64,000 nt of DNA from Isoetes taiwanensis. Its lineage: Eukaryota > Streptophyta > Lycopodiopsida > Isoetales > Isoetaceae. Both the position numbers and the translations under genes were made by a program. Location: the NCBI GenBank assembly GCA_021234155.1, contig JAJEKV010000002.1, positions 34,888,128 through 34,952,127 of the forward strand. Reading direction: 5' to 3'. Positions 10,917-24,033 of the stretch are shown here, piece after piece (within the stretch, counting starts at the first letter, position 1; the number at the start of each line of letters is the position of its first letter). The notes under the pieces were generated by a model that was not told the origin of the DNA, searched no databases, and worked only from the letters and a program-made list of their open reading frames with translations.

Positions 10917-13900
10917 ATGTTGTTCTTACTATTGATTTTTACACCCAGCCTGGCAAGGGCTTTAGATGCCATGGGCTCTGTCTTAGAACATGAAAAGTAT
11001 TATATAAGTCTTAAAGATGATCAGTACATTAAAGGCAATGAGGCGCTTGATGTTTCATTTCCCTCTAAAGATTACACAGTACAGGAAGATGATCAGAGTA
11101 TTACAGATGGTCAGTTACCTAGGGCCATTGACAAGAATCCTGATTCAGAACGGTTTATGATTCCTGTTGAACTAGAACACCAATCTGAATTGCATGGTGC
11201 AGCAAAGGTGCCGTGTTTCCCAGAAACACAGCTTAGATTTGCGATGTATAAACCTGATGAGACAAGATCATTTCCATCACCAAGATCACATGCAACAAAA
11301 AATTATGGGCATGTCATGCCAAATATTGTTATTAACCCCCCAGTCCTTGATTGGGGTCCCCAGCCTTTATTTTCCCCTTCAATTATGGTCCTGAATGTTG
11401 TAAATACATGCAATGAGACTTGGGCTCGGGTTTTCCATCCCTATAGCACTGCCATTCAATTTTATGCTGTTGGGTTCCAAAGCAGCCTTCTTGGGCCTGG
11501 TGAGAAAGTCTCCCTTAACATAGTGTTTCTTCCGAGGTCCTTTGGTGCTTCAGATGGCGTGATCATAGTCCAGACCAATGTAGGAGGCTTCTTGGTTGAG
11601 GCACATGGGAAGGGAATTAGTTCTCCTTACAGACTGAAACCATTGTCAGGTCTCCACACAGGAGTGGGGAAGATATTACAGCAGTCAGTACATCTATACA
11701 ACCCTTTCGACAAACAGCTTGAGGTGCGTGAAGTTTATGCTTGGCCAGCTGATTCTGAAAACCGGACAGTTTGTCTGAGCAATGTAGATGGCATGGGAAG
11801 TGATTGTTTTCAGGATGCAAATGCTAATTCTAGCTGGTGTACTGAAAAAAGTTTGCGACTCTGTAGCTGTGCTTTACTGGAAAGCAAAACTTGTAATCAT
11901 TTGTCTAATGCAGATAAAAATGCTTCAATCCATTTGAAGGCCATTGAATCATGGAGTATTATCCCTCATTATAGCTCTGAAGTTGTGGATTTTCATATGG
12001 TCACACCCAATGAGGGAAAGTGGTCAGGCTTTATTTGTATCAGATTGTTCTTGTATGCATTGGACTCTGAGGAGATCATTATTCTCCCATTGGATGTACA
12101 TATACAGAAAGGAGGTCATATTCCTCCTATACTTCCTCTACCAGAAATTCTTGACTTCGGTCTATTCACCAAGAAAGGGCAACAAAAGAAGAAACCCATC
12201 ATCTTGCATAATACTGGGCAACAACCTATACAGATAAATAACATCTATAAAAATTCTGTTGACAGGAACTTGGCAATTGTGTGGTATAGAAAAGGACATA
12301 TTGTGCCCTCAGGTACAGAAGCTCAGATTGGCACTATATTTTATAAGGCATATGAGGAGACGTTTCCCACAAGAGCATCAAACTCCCAGAAAAAGCTTAT
12401 AATACAAACTAACAGCACAGCAAATCCAGATGTTGAAGTTCTATATGATGCAGTGGTCCTTCATAACTCCGTTGAGTGCAAACTACAGACTATGAAGATG
12501 GACAGAGATGGAGTGATAGAAGAAAATGACAGTTCACGGGTCTATTTTGGTGATGGCATCAGTATCAAGTTTTCATCGTTTAAGGTAACTACTCCTGCTG
12601 TGCATGATGGTATATGACCTGGTAGTGTCTCTCATATGCACCACATATAGATTCTCAAATTAACTTCAAGCTATCAATCTATAAGTTTTAAGCTGCAATT
12701 ATATGAACTGTCGGAGGCAAACATGTCACCTGCTAATAATAATGCTCTTGTATTGTATATATCCGCTATATGGTTGGTGTTAAACATGAGTGCGACATGT
12801 GATTATTGACAATCCTGTGGTTGAAGCTTCCTTGAGGCATTACTGCATCAGAATTGTAAAAATGCTTACTTCCTATGCCACCAACCTGTGCACTTCACAC
12901 ATTTCATCTCTAGTTGATTGCCATTTCTGTCATTATACAAATTTCATCCTAGAATGTCCTTGTAACCTAAAAGTTTGACATGTGCTTGTCAATATGTGGT
13001 TCAGGAGTTGGAGAACAGAATATTTACTGAGATGGATCGGGGAAATGGTATTATTATCTCCGGGCCAATCTCCTGGTTGGAGATGAAGATGCCTTCCAAT
13101 TACACTTCACTCAGAGCAAATCGTCTGTGTTGTTAGCATCGAAGTTACAGTACTCTACAGTCCAAGTTGGAAGCCATAAAATGGAGTGGGTGGATGTGTT
13201 TAATCCAAGTGAAGACACAATTTTGATGCAGCTTATGCTAAGTCCAACTATAGAGACCACCGATTGTCGAAAGTGAATCTTGAGCAAAGGTTCCATCATG
13301 TCAGCTCAATCCAAGAAGATGCCCAAAGCGTGTTTTTTCACTCCGCCTAATGCAATAACAGAAGTGGTAGTCCCACCACACTCAAGGGCCAGTCTCGTCC
13401 AGTCATATTTTCACCCGAACAATGCATTTGTACTGGATTGTCAGTTGTTAAAAGCAATTCTTCAATCGTGCAGTTGATGCCATTGCTTGGAAGAGGTGGT
13501 ATTGCTGCCCTGAGTTTCTTGGATGGTGCTGTCCAAGTTCAGGAGTTCAAACTAGACCTTGATATGACAAGGCATGCATCATTATTTCCACTTGAAGATA
13601 GAGGGATCTATCATCTGCATGCCAAAATAAGTTTTCTCGTAATTTTTGGGCCAAGAATACAGGGGATATGGCATTAGAAATTTATGGACTAGAATTAAGT
13701 ACTGGTGGTTGTAGTGCGAGTGGACTTCAGATAGACTCTTGCCATGGTTTTTCTTTGGAGGCAGGGAAAGCTGCCGTTCTAAAATTTTCTTATCAGCCAG
13801 AGTTTCTGGCAGGATCTGTTAACTGGGATATTGAACTTTCGACATCAATTGGACTCGTCAGGATTCCTGTGGTGGCAAATTTGCCTAATTATATGCTCTC

Positions 13901-15706
13901 ACTTTGTGGAGATGCACGAGCAGGTTCCAAATACACAAATTTTATGAACCTGATGTTCTGCATCAGCTGTATTCTAGTCCTGCTTGTCCTTTTTTTCAGG
14001 CTCTTCAACCAAGAGGAGGTATTTGATTCCAAAGTCTGGAATTCCAGCAAGTGTTCAAAACAGAGAAGGCAATCTTCCAGCATCCTACCTTCTGGACACA
14101 TGCCTCCTAAAATGGACGGAAAACAAAAAACATTTGGGACCCCCATGAAACCTGATGACAGTAAAGAAATTGCAAGTAGAACACCTATGGATGAAAATGT
14201 ACCTGCTCATAGTCCAGTGGATCCTCAAACTATAGGTTCTTCAGAACCAAATCTTTCCAAGATTAGAGTGAAAATGGTGCAGGATTCTTCCAGTTTAATT
14301 ACAGATTCATCTCACTCTTTGGAAAACTTATCTGAGAATAGATGTGCAGAAATAGATGAAAACAGCGGCAATGAAGTTTTACATAGTCTTACACACTCCC
14401 CTGCATGCTCTTCAAATGTTGTTGGAAGACACAGCGATAAAGCTCACAAGTCCTCAGTGCCTTCTATATCTCCAAAAAGCTCTCCGAATTCATCTCCTAA
14501 GAAGGATGCATTGTTTGAGCCATCTGGTTCTTCCAGTTCTTCTAAGTTCCAGGTTGAAAAAGAGAAATCCAAGAGGAAGAAAAAAAGAAATGGTGTTTCA
14601 AAGATAAAGCAAGACCCTGCTTTGAAAGGAAAAAAAGCGGAGGATCTTCTCCAGCATCATCTCCAGCTTCTCCTGCAACTCCAGTAAGTCCACAGAGGCC
14701 TGTCAGCCCCTTTGCTCTTTGATAGTGGAGGAAAAGTTCCAGCAAGCAGTACAAACTCAACATTGAGAAGCATTCCCAATCATCCAGTACCTTTGCATCC
14801 TCTGTCCCGTTGGATGTAGAAGTTAGCCAGCGAATGACATTAGCGCATTCATGCAGGATGTACTGATAGAGATTCTGGTTTCAAGTCTCCAAATCATGAT
14901 CAGATTGCTGGTGATGCTGCAGATGTACAAAAGTGGGCAGATACTCATAAAATTTCAGATGATCGGGCTTCAGTTGCCAAAACCATTTGAAGGTTCTCAG
15001 GAGAAAAACTGTGCAACACGAAGTTGGAAAAAAAACGACACCACGGGCCAATGTTAACAGCATCTGCATCATTTCCATGCTGTAAGCTCCGTGGGCAGAG
15101 TTTCCAGCTTGAAAATGATGTTTCTTCACCTTCTTTACTAAATTCCTCCCAGATTGCTCCTTCTGCACGTGCACCTGGAACAAAAATTTTGAAGAATGAG
15201 CTCAGCTTAGAATATAACAGTTATGCTCCACAGTTGAATAATTTGGTATCTTGCCAATCTGTTGGTCGAGGCAGTTGTGGTAGCAGTGGAAGGAATGGCC
15301 GGAAGAATCTGGGAATCCTGGTAGTGATTCTGATAAGTTGTTATATGATATATGGGGTGATCATTTTGGAGAAATTTCCAGGCAGTCACAGAATCAGGGG
15401 CTGACTAGCCCTAGGTTACGCTTAGACAATGCTACTTGCAACAATAATAGCCTGTTTTCAAGCCCAGTGTTTTCTCTGCTGAGGCAAGACCTTGCTGGTC
15501 CAGAGGGCTTAACATCCAGCTTGCAAAGCTCAGAATTTTCAATGTTCTCATTTACGCCTGATGTTGCTTATGCTATGGCTGGAACCAGGAACTCTGACAC
15601 TGGAGAAACACCTTCACGACATTACTTAGAATTACCACAGTATGGCGTCCCATACAGCATGCATATCCATCTCCCAGAAACTGTCATCCTAAACCATAAT
15701 GGCTGA
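10917..15706 (+). CDS. TMEM131-like membrane protein (plant homologue)
   Basis: The family is a single-pass type I membrane protein of the secretory pathway; animal TMEM131 helps collagen cargo leave the ER, while the plant role is unclear. I place the start at ATG 10917 because it begins a good signal peptide (MLFLLLIFTPSLARA); the frame stays open back to 10782. Exon 1 runs to 12584 (AAG|GTAACT) and exon 2 starts at 13005 after TTCAG. A PapD-like domain lies around residues 134-230 (NIVINPPVLDWGPQPLFSPS, then VFLPRSFGASDG). A transmembrane helix is encoded near 13944-14010, followed by a Ser/Pro/Lys-rich cytosolic tail ending with YDIWGDHFGEI and a stop at 15704-15706. Exon 1 is intact, but the second part needs at least five or six 1-base frame corrections (near 13080, 13395, 13625, 14630, 14700-15020 and 15300). 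The gene is either decaying or the assembly has indels. Confidence 0.85.
12585..13004 (+). other. intron of the TMEM131-like gene
   Basis: It is bounded by GTAACT and TTCAG. Homologous coding sequence resumes immediately after the acceptor (ELENRIFTEM, then GNGIIISGPIS). Confidence 0.75.
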
Positions 15707-17631
15707 TGTCAAAATGTGTCAGCCTAGTTATTTCAACTTGGTAAAGTTTCTGCTGCACCCAAGGTGTGGCCAGAAAAGAGCGTAATTATTTTTTGAGAAT
15801 AACTTATTGAACCTAAGGATTATTAAGACCTGGATTTGTAAAGCAATTTTGCAAAGATAAGCTTTACGAAAATCAGTGGAAGTCATATCCGAAGTTATCG
15901 ACCACCTCTTCTAGTGTTATGAGTCATAAAATGAAAATATTTGTTGCAGGTGCATTTAGCTCCAGAAACATAGTTTCAGTAGAGATTACTCTGGTGTGGA
16001 ATGGTAAGAACTTAAGAAGCTTGACATCGATATGAAGGAATAGTCGAAATGAGGGTCGAGAACATTTAAGAGCAAGCAAAGAGTAATGAAACAGATTTTG
16101 TATGCGATTATACTAATTCTATGGAGGGAAAGACTGGTGGAGAAGCCAGACGTATCGAACCACGTCAATTGATGTGGCAAATTTCATGTCATATTGTCCT
16201 TATGGAGATATGAAGCCTAGCTGGAAGATCGGTGTGATGTTCTTGTCAATACATAAAGCGTTTATACACCGGTATTTTGATAGCATAACTTAATGGGTGT
16301 TTTCATTTTTCAATTTGGGCCGTTGATGGGAGGAATATTCCTCCTTTTATGCCAGATGAAGGGCCCTCTGTTTTTTGCAGCCCGTGACCCATACAAATTT
16401 CAAAGGTGCAGAATTAAAACACATGACCATTGGCATTACGTGAAGCGGAATTGCAGTGGATAAAAACTATAGTGGATAAAAACTATGTTGTGCTCCTAAG
16501 CAGCCCAACCTGCATAAAAACAAACCCAAGCAACCCTGGCTGGAGGATTCGAACCTCCAGGCCCGAACGGCCTCACCAGAGCCCATTTTCACCAGAACCT
16601 CCAGGCCCGAACCTGAACCTCCATTTTCCTCCTCCGATTTCAGGGCAAAAATCGTGGGTCTGCAGTTCCAGTCATGGTAGGAACCCCTGTTTCAGCCAGT
16701 TTCAGGCATTTGTCGCCTCTTGTACAATGACGGCCGCCCTATCAGAGAATCTAAGCGCAAGAAATACAACCCAACCTCTAGGTTTTAAGAAAAAGGAGGG
16801 AACAAGCTTCTTCTTTGCTATGGCTTCTTCGCAGAGGGCACCCCAAATGGCGGCACTCCGGCCGCTTCCGGCCCCAATACCAGATGCCGCACGTCCGCCT
16901 GTGGACAAGGGATTTCCTTAACTCAGTAGCTCTTTTAGCGTGCAAAAAAACCTAGCCTTTAGCCTCCTTTTTTTCCTTTGATGTCGTTGCCGCCTCTGCC
17001 AAAAGAAGGAAGGTTCATGCACGCTTTATCACTTCCCCTAAAAAATCGGGCTTCTTCTTGGCATATGGACACGCGGAGCTTCCCAAAACAGCCTCCAAAT
17101 TTCCTTTCTCAGACCATTGCGTTCAGTTAAAAAGCAATACACAAACACCCCACTGAAATAGAAACTTGCCCCTCACAACAAAGAAGCAAAATCAAACATG
17201 CACAAACATACCATTTTCAATACAATACAATACCAGAATCATAGTTTCCACCATTGCGAGAATACCCTCCCCGCAATACCAAACAAATTGGGCAAATTTA
17301 ATGTCTAGCAATACCATTACAACATAACCACAACCAAGGTTCCAAATATCAATCTTTTGCATGCCTGGGCTTGGTCATGTTTGAATAACAAGTTAATAAT
17401 GTGCCCGATCGTAAACCGCATAAAAACAACCTAAGATTCTCTATGATTTTGTCAAGTCTTCATATGCAACACAATACATTGCGATGGCCGGACCCTTGAT
17501 TCAAATAGAAGTCGATTTTTTTTTTGAGGGTTTAGGGATGTTGTGGTATAGTGCTTTTTGGATTGGCGCCGATTTATTCTATTCTTGACATGTGCGTGTC
17601 GTGGTACTTTTGGATTGTTTATTGCTTGCAT
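15707..17631. other. 3' flank and intergenic; no supported gene
   Basis: A 163-codon open frame at 16430-16921 has low-complexity, proline- and serine-rich content and no family feature. It probably arises from GC-rich sequence. A tRNA T-arm look-alike at about 16540-16560 lacks the rest of a tRNA. No repeat was identified with confidence. Confidence 0.4.
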
Positions 17632-17669
17632 GGAAGGAAGGAAGGAAGGAAGGAAGGAAGGAAGGAAGG
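17632..17669 (+). repeat. (GGAA)n microsatellite, tail of a LINE
   Basis: About nine GGAA units. On the minus strand they read (TTCC)n and directly follow the 3' end of the LINE remnant, so they are best read as its simple-repeat tail. Confidence 0.85.
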
Positions 17670-18815
17670 TTCTTTTATCGTCCATGGAGGTCAATCGCCT
17701 ATGGAACCCAAATTACACGGTGTAAAAGAAGCCCGCTGCTACCCGGATTAAAAAGCCCCCTTAGGAGGGAAAAACCGTCAGAAGAAACAATTACCGGGCA
17801 AAATGCATAAATATACATATATACATTAGCGAATTCCCGCACCTTAGGTAGGCTCGGGGTAGAGGTGAGTCCGCAGATCCAAAACCTCCCGGAGGTAGGA
17901 GCCAAGGGATCGAATCGACGATACCGAGTAGCTCGTGGCAAGGCGCACTAGGTTGCACCAAGAGAATGTAGCCCGGACCGACTATAGGGCCGGACAACTC
18001 GGAAGGCATGGCTTTCATCCTCAACAACCCCCAAATGGGCAACACCGACAAAACAAAGCCTCGCCCCGGGCGCTGCTCTCCAACCCACCGACCCGCTCTC
18101 AAGCCGGCGATGGTGGGCCCCTGCTCAATGGGACGCGAGTAATCCCCGGCTTCTTCATGGGCAACTGAAACGCAGTAAAGTTGTGGGCCTCGAACTAGGG
18201 TGGGGTTTATGTGCTGTTTGTAGTGCGCCACCTTAACCTGTTCCAGAGCATGGTTGTCCCAGAGCTTCCCCAGGAAACAAGAGTCCAAGTACCCCCTCAG
18301 CCTATCCCGGTGCCGCCTCGGTGCACTGACGATCTATGTGCGCCTACGCCCAGCCGCCACCAACTGGGCTCTCTTTGTCCTTCCAACAAGCCCCCGAAGT
18401 CATTGCGGCTCATCGCCACAAAGATAAGCTGCGCGCGGAGCCGAGTGTCGCCCATGTTGGCCACCTTCTGGAAATAGACAATGTGCCTATCGAGGGCCGC
18501 ATGCTGCAGGGGCATGAATCCTGTCTCCTGCAACAAGATCTGATATGGAACTGAGGGCTTGACGCCAAGTGCCCGTGTCAAAAATGCCTTCTGGACCTGC
18601 TCTAAGTCGTTCCAAGTCTCCAAAGACACCACTGGGCCCCACACCTCGACCCCATACAAAAAGAACTGCTCGACCGGTCTGGTTCGGAATAAATGTGATC
18701 GAGCGGATGTCCGCCGTAAAACCATAGCTTCAGCTTCAACTTGTTTTCGATTTCTTTTTTGGTTCTTACTGGGAAGCTTTTGATGATGGCGACTAGGCTT
18801 CTGCTAGAAGCCATG
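17670..18815 (-). pseudogene. 5'-truncated LINE: C-terminal part of ORF2
   Basis: On the minus strand the frame from about 18725 to 18297 reads like the thumb region after LINE reverse transcriptase: FLYGVEVWGP, then LEQVQKAFLTRALGV, PYQILLQETG and a MPLQHAALDRHIVYFQK block. The fingers and palm are missing, so it is 5'-truncated. Several frameshifts separate this from coding-like sequence down to about 17800. The non-coding 3' end finishes CCATGGACGATAAAAGAAC and the (TTCC)n tail. A companion tail with related sequence is inserted near 7.0 kb. Confidence 0.75.
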
Positions 18816-20457
18816 CTCCAGACTATTTTTAAAAAAATGTGAACTTGTGGCCAACTGGCCTGGTGTGGCCACTAAAAAACACCCTAGTGGATGCTTAGTT
18901 TTTTTATAGAACATTATATTCAAGACTTGAAATATAGCATCACATCTATAATTCTAACACAATAGAAATATAAAATAAAGAATACATGGAAGTTAAACTT
19001 AGCATTGAGGACTTTGGCAAACTAAAAGAATGCCTGTTGCAATATTTTCCTTGAGAGATAACGTTTCTCAAAATCAATAGTGACATTTAATTCTGTTACA
19101 ATGAAGCACTATAAATCTATATCAAAAAATAAATACAACATCTTGTAACAGAACCAATAGTATACTATTTAAAATCCTTACAGTTACAACAGGTTTTTGA
19201 GCACTAAGTTGGTGGTGAGCAAGTCATAGGCAGTTTGCAAGTCCTTTTGAGTCTGATAGCAAGGTGAGCATGACCTCAGGGTAGCACTACCTTACGATAT
19301 CAAGATGGATTTTATATATGTTTACCTAATAGGGTGTTGCGGAACTGAAATTGAATTGCTCATATACAATTCAAGACTTCATGGCTCTCTATTTTTCATG
19401 GTTGTTCATGAGAATTTTACAGTTATGCAGCAAGTTTCCTCGACTCATTTAATGCTGCTACTCCTTTGCCGCCTAGAGTCTCCCACAAGTTGTTCTTCAA
19501 GAACACATGGCTTCCTCCAATGCAGGCCTCTCTGATTGAGCTGGAAAAACAAACCAGAATTTCCATCATCAAAATGCGAAATAAATAGATTACAAATGAA
19601 ATCACAAATCGAGACACAACAGAGGAGGAACGTAATTTAAAAAATAAACAAGAGAGAAGCAGTCATGAAACATTTGTGTAGCCTGCTACAAAGCATTTTA
19701 TGTGTGTGTTTATCAAAAATAGTGAGCAGAGAGCCATTGCTAGCAGCACTATTCCTTCCTACTAAAAAAAAAAAAAGGGAAAACAAAGAAGAAAAAAAAA
19801 AGAACAATAAACCATTGATTTCCTTTTCCTTTTTTCTTGGAAACTTATCGGGAACGCCATTCCCAAAGATGGGAATGACGCTCCCAAGATGGGAATACGC
19901 GTTCAGTAAGCGGTCCAGAATTGGAACTTAGTAGTCCCTGAACACAGAAACCTAGGGAAAACGTCCAAGGTTCGGGCAAAGTCCAGGGTCCTTGAATTAG
20001 GTGGGAATTTCCTGTTAGCATTTTGGTTCCGTTGCCGAGACCTTGGACATTTCAACATAAAGTGCAATCTGCACAAATTCAAAACAATTAAAAGTGCAAT
20101 GTGTATTGCAAAAACATCTAAATTTTATCATAAATCTGCATATTCTTTTGCAAACATTTGGTTGCATATCATATAAAAATCCCAAGACTTCAAGTCAATA
20201 TATACCAACAAGTATACACTGATACACATTAAAAAGTTCTAAAAGCATTTGAAGCACATTCCTGTGCACATGTTAGAAAGCAGGAAAATTTTTGCGTGCA
20301 GATTGAGAAGCAATACTACAGAAAGACAAGCATCGGTTGAATGTGCAATTGCCAAGTTTAAAGTGCTCCAATGAAAGTGTGCTTTTGCACACAGATTATA
20401 GCATCATATCTAATCTAGATCTGCGAAATTAACATTAAATGGTTATTCAACAGGTTA
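18816..20457. other. intergenic, AT-rich, nothing recognised
   Basis: It contains a poly(A)-like tract (19762-19802, broken by G) and short frames without family features. No gene is supported. Confidence 0.45.
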
Positions 20458-21315
20458 AAAAGATATCAGCGTAGTTATTCAACGTGCATTGGAGTTTTTT
20501 AAAGAAGGCCTTAGGTTTTGGTATCCCATTCACAAGAGATGTGATAAAGCTGCATACTACTGCAAGATCTACAATACTCTTCTAGGGAGAGGCCTTTGCT
20601 ATCTTTCCTATTGGTACAGAGTTCGTCAAGGTTGCCTTTGGCTCCATTGCTTTTTACAATAGTGGCAGAGGTGCTTTCGCAATTGTTCTCTAGTGTTGCT
20701 AAGGATGATGTGATTAGGGGTCTATTTATGGAGAATGGCTCTCAAGGAATTATCAATCAGTAGCAAATGATGCCATTCTAGTATTGATAGCAAAAGATGA
20801 TAATCTTCAAAATGCAAGCTTCTGCTTGACACATTTTCCTTAACCTCTGAAGTTTTGGTGGGTTGGCAAAAGTGTTCTGCGTTGTGGATGCTAAATGATG
20901 AAGTTTCACCATGTGTTCTTGCATATCCCTAGAGGGTGTTGCCTCATGGGAAGGCAACCAAGCTTCTTGGTATCCCCGTGGGTATTCATATCTCGATTTC
21001 TGATGCTTGGATGTCATAATGGAGGGGTTGCAGAGGCATCATTTTTGGTGGGATACTGCTAAACTCTCCATGCCTGGAAGGGTAACAATTGCTAAGCATG
21101 CCTTAAGCAACATGCATGTCTATATGGCTTCTTCCATTCTTGCTTCCCAATCAAAGTTTCAGGAGATTGTGGGTGTTATCAGAAACTTTATTTGGGGTGG
21201 AAATGAAGCAGGGCCTGTGGTAAAGATTGCATGGTCTAAGTGTATAAAACCTAAGTTTGCTGAAGGTTTGGGCATGATAGATACCCATTTGAAGAGTAAG
21301 GTCTCATGTATTAAG
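20458..21315 (+). pseudogene. LINE reverse-transcriptase fragment
   Basis: Read on the plus strand across frameshifts, this shows the plant L1-like order: RQGC followed by PLAPLLFTIVAEVLSQ (RT palm), then LSMPGRVTIAKHALSNM, IRNFIWGG and a GLGMIDTHLKSK block. The YADD motif region is destroyed by stops. The fragment ends abruptly near 21310, where a minus-strand DUF7869-like sequence begins. Confidence 0.75.
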
Positions 21316-22503
21316 ATGAACAATGTGCTATGTCTTTCCACATGTCTACAATATATTTCGGAATTTGGATAGTTTTCGGCCTCTTGCCATTGGCATCCCA
21401 AGCATAATGAATAGCATCTAAATTTTCGTACCTTGAAGGATCGGAAGAATTAGGCCGCCAACGCTTAGTTAAGCAGTCTTTATAGTCCCCTCCAGTAGGC
21501 TTCCACCATGATACATAAATATGGCCAAAATATGTAGATTCTGGATCAAGAACAACATTCTCCTCTGCATATCCTAACCAAGTGGCAGTGTTATCATCTC
21601 CAGGTCTGACTAGAACAAATATACCCTTTGTCACATGTATGTGAGGATCAAACTCTTCAAGAGGCAACACTGGACGGCCATCTGACAGGCCATAATAAGA
21701 TGGTAAAGGTCGCGTGACCAAGGCAGATACGTCGACCTCTGGAACAAATGCTGTTTTTCTAGAGGAGCTTGTCTTGTTTGTGGCCAAAATGCATCATTTT
21801 GAGGACGTCCTGGAGCACCATCCTCCAAAGAGATAAGAAGCTGGCTCCAATACTCAACACTTGCCGTGTATTGCCTTGCAAACAAGCTAGTTTCTTGATT
21901 CTTACATATGTCCTTCCATAGGGAGATGTATTTGTTGATGCTATCCTTCAACCCTGGAAGATCTTTCAATGTTGGTCTAGAAGGAATATTTTGTGGCACA
22001 CCACTTGGTATCATTGGCTGACCATGTTCATCCTCTTTCCACATTCTAACTCCCGGAGAATCACTGGAAGCCACTCTTTATGTGTAGGACGATTTTTGTA
22101 TTGCATAACAGGCCAATCTCCCCGCCATCTTAAATTTGAAGAGCAATGGTTCAAGATGCCCAACCAGGTGTTGGCCTTATATCGATGAATCCTTCACAAA
22201 ATCCTTCCAATTTGGAACTTCATCAATAAAGTATGGAATTGAGATTTTGCATTGCATTTGCTAAACAAGTATAGCTCGTAGTGTCAAACCATCCGACGAA
22301 CTCATCAAGGTTGAAAAATTTCCAAATAAAGCATCAATATCATCATGGGTGTGGCCGACCATCATAAAGCCCACTTGGATCTCATCAAAGACCTTAAGCC
22401 AAGTCAAATAAGATAAGTATGAAAAGCAAACTCGGCCTGAGCACTCCATTCCTTCGTCGTGTGGCTCTGTGTTGATGGCTTCTTTGATGCCAACTCCCAA
22501 CAC
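21316..22503 (-). pseudogene. DUF7869-like uncharacterised protein, degraded
   Basis: The minus strand encodes VGFMMVGHTHDDIDALFGN (22330-22390), resembling the GHTHxDID motif of a large family of uncharacterised, probably mobile-element proteins (DUF7869, from memory). Downstream segments fit that family: FVLVRPGDDNTATWLGYAEE followed by an IYVSWWKP block, then NLDAIHYAW. At least two frameshifts and several stops break the gene, near 22080-22260 and 21780. Whether the domain belongs to a transposase-like system is inference, and the family assignment should be checked by profile search. Confidence 0.5.
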
Positions 22504-24033
22504 ATTCTTTCCTTGTACTGGCTATATGAGATAGATTACATCACCGGACTTCCCGTAGAGGTCGGAAGTTGGGATTGGTGGAGATAAACCGGGGCCGGAC
22601 TTGCTTGGAGCCGACAATGAGAATGCTAAGCCCCATGAGGATGACCATCGATGTGCATATCCGTAATGTTCCCATGGTTGTTCGTAATGAGGATGTGCTG
22701 CCCGAACGCCCTCTATTTGTTCGTAATGTATTTTCACCCCTCGAATGTTATGTACCCGTAGTGTCCACATGATAGCTCAAATCAAGAAATATCGTTCTAC
22801 AAGAGTACTGCAGACTGTGGATGGTTGTACCAAAACCGTAGTACCCGGATGGGTAGTGGTTCTGCTTGTTGAGCTGACCTTTGGAGGTCACGGAATCCAT
22901 GAGACGAAGAGGAAGACTAAGCCTAAGCAGTAAGAAAGCGGGTTCTACCTTAAAGGCCCTCTAAAATCGAATAAGAAGGCCAGCCCGTTTAAGCCAAAGT
23001 ATAGATGGATTTTGGAAATCGGCGCCGAACCACGTGGAGGTGGGTGTAGAAACTCTAATGGCTAGAATATGTAAGGAGGTGTTCGGAGAGATACACTAAG
23101 ATGAAGAGGGATGGTGCAAAATGCCAGAAAAGGCTGATTACCGTTTTTTCAATGCCGAAGAGGTGACTCGATTCCTTTGCAGATACCCTTGATGCTCGCA
23201 GGCGGCCGAGAATCACATGGTCGTTCTTCGAAGACCGTGTGAAATGTCTTTGTGCATTCAAGAGAGTGACAATAATGAGGTGGATATTGCCTTGACAAAT
23301 TACTTCCGAGGCATGTAAAGTGTTTATATTAATGAAACGATCTTTGTTGTATATTTTGTTTGCTTGCTAAGTATTTTGATTGTATCTATTCTCTATGTAT
23401 ACTTACAATGCACCATTGCCACAGTGCGAAATGGGTGTAAATTACTTTTTGAGGCGGTATTTTTCATCAGGCCACGGTGGCGAAATACACCGTAAATTCT
23501 TGTGTGAGGGTAGGCAATTTCATCGCGTGGCCGCAGTGCGGGTTGAATCATTCCATAGAAGGTGAATCACAAGATCAAAGGAACATATTAACATGTTAGA
23601 GAATATATTAATATATTAGAGAACATTTAGAGAACGGTAAAAAACGGCAAGATGTCCAAGTAAGTAACCTTCCCCTAGGTTTCTTCCCCAACCCTTTCCA
23701 CTATAGGGTAACCCACGCACCGGGTTAGGGGAAACCAGAGTTCACGCGATCGACACTGATTCTTCCCACCATATGGGATACCTAGTCATTAGAAAAAAGT
23801 AATTCCACATGATGATACTCTCACGGAAGAAGAGCGGACCCAACTCCCACAAAACCCGTTGTACTCGTTGTAGTGCGCCCTAATAAGGCCATACATACAT
23901 CCCTTACAAATTTCATGAATGAACTCGATATGTATTGATCGAGAGAGTGTGCTAAATAACCGCACGAAGAAGAGGCCTCAAATCCGCTGTAAGCATCTCG
24001 TCCCGTATAAGGAGGGGTTCAAAATTCCCCTCA
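22504..24033. other. low-recognition region, left part of 22.5-30.6 kb block
   Basis: Short plus-strand frames near 22570-22933 have protein-like composition (VRNEDVLPERPLFVRNVFSP, later a lysine-rich end) but match no family I know. A cluster of CAGTGCG / CACGGTGGCGAAAT / CCGCAGTGCGG motifs lies at 23417-23545. Confidence 0.3.

Noticed and set aside
16540-16562. tRNA T-arm look-alike (GGAGGTTCGAATCCTCC on the minus strand)
   Set aside because: No matching acceptor, D-arm or anticodon arm at the right distances; the phrase also sits in a stretch of direct repeats.
16430-16921. 163-codon open frame
   Set aside because: Low-complexity, proline/serine-rich, no homology signal, and GC-rich composition explains the absence of stops.
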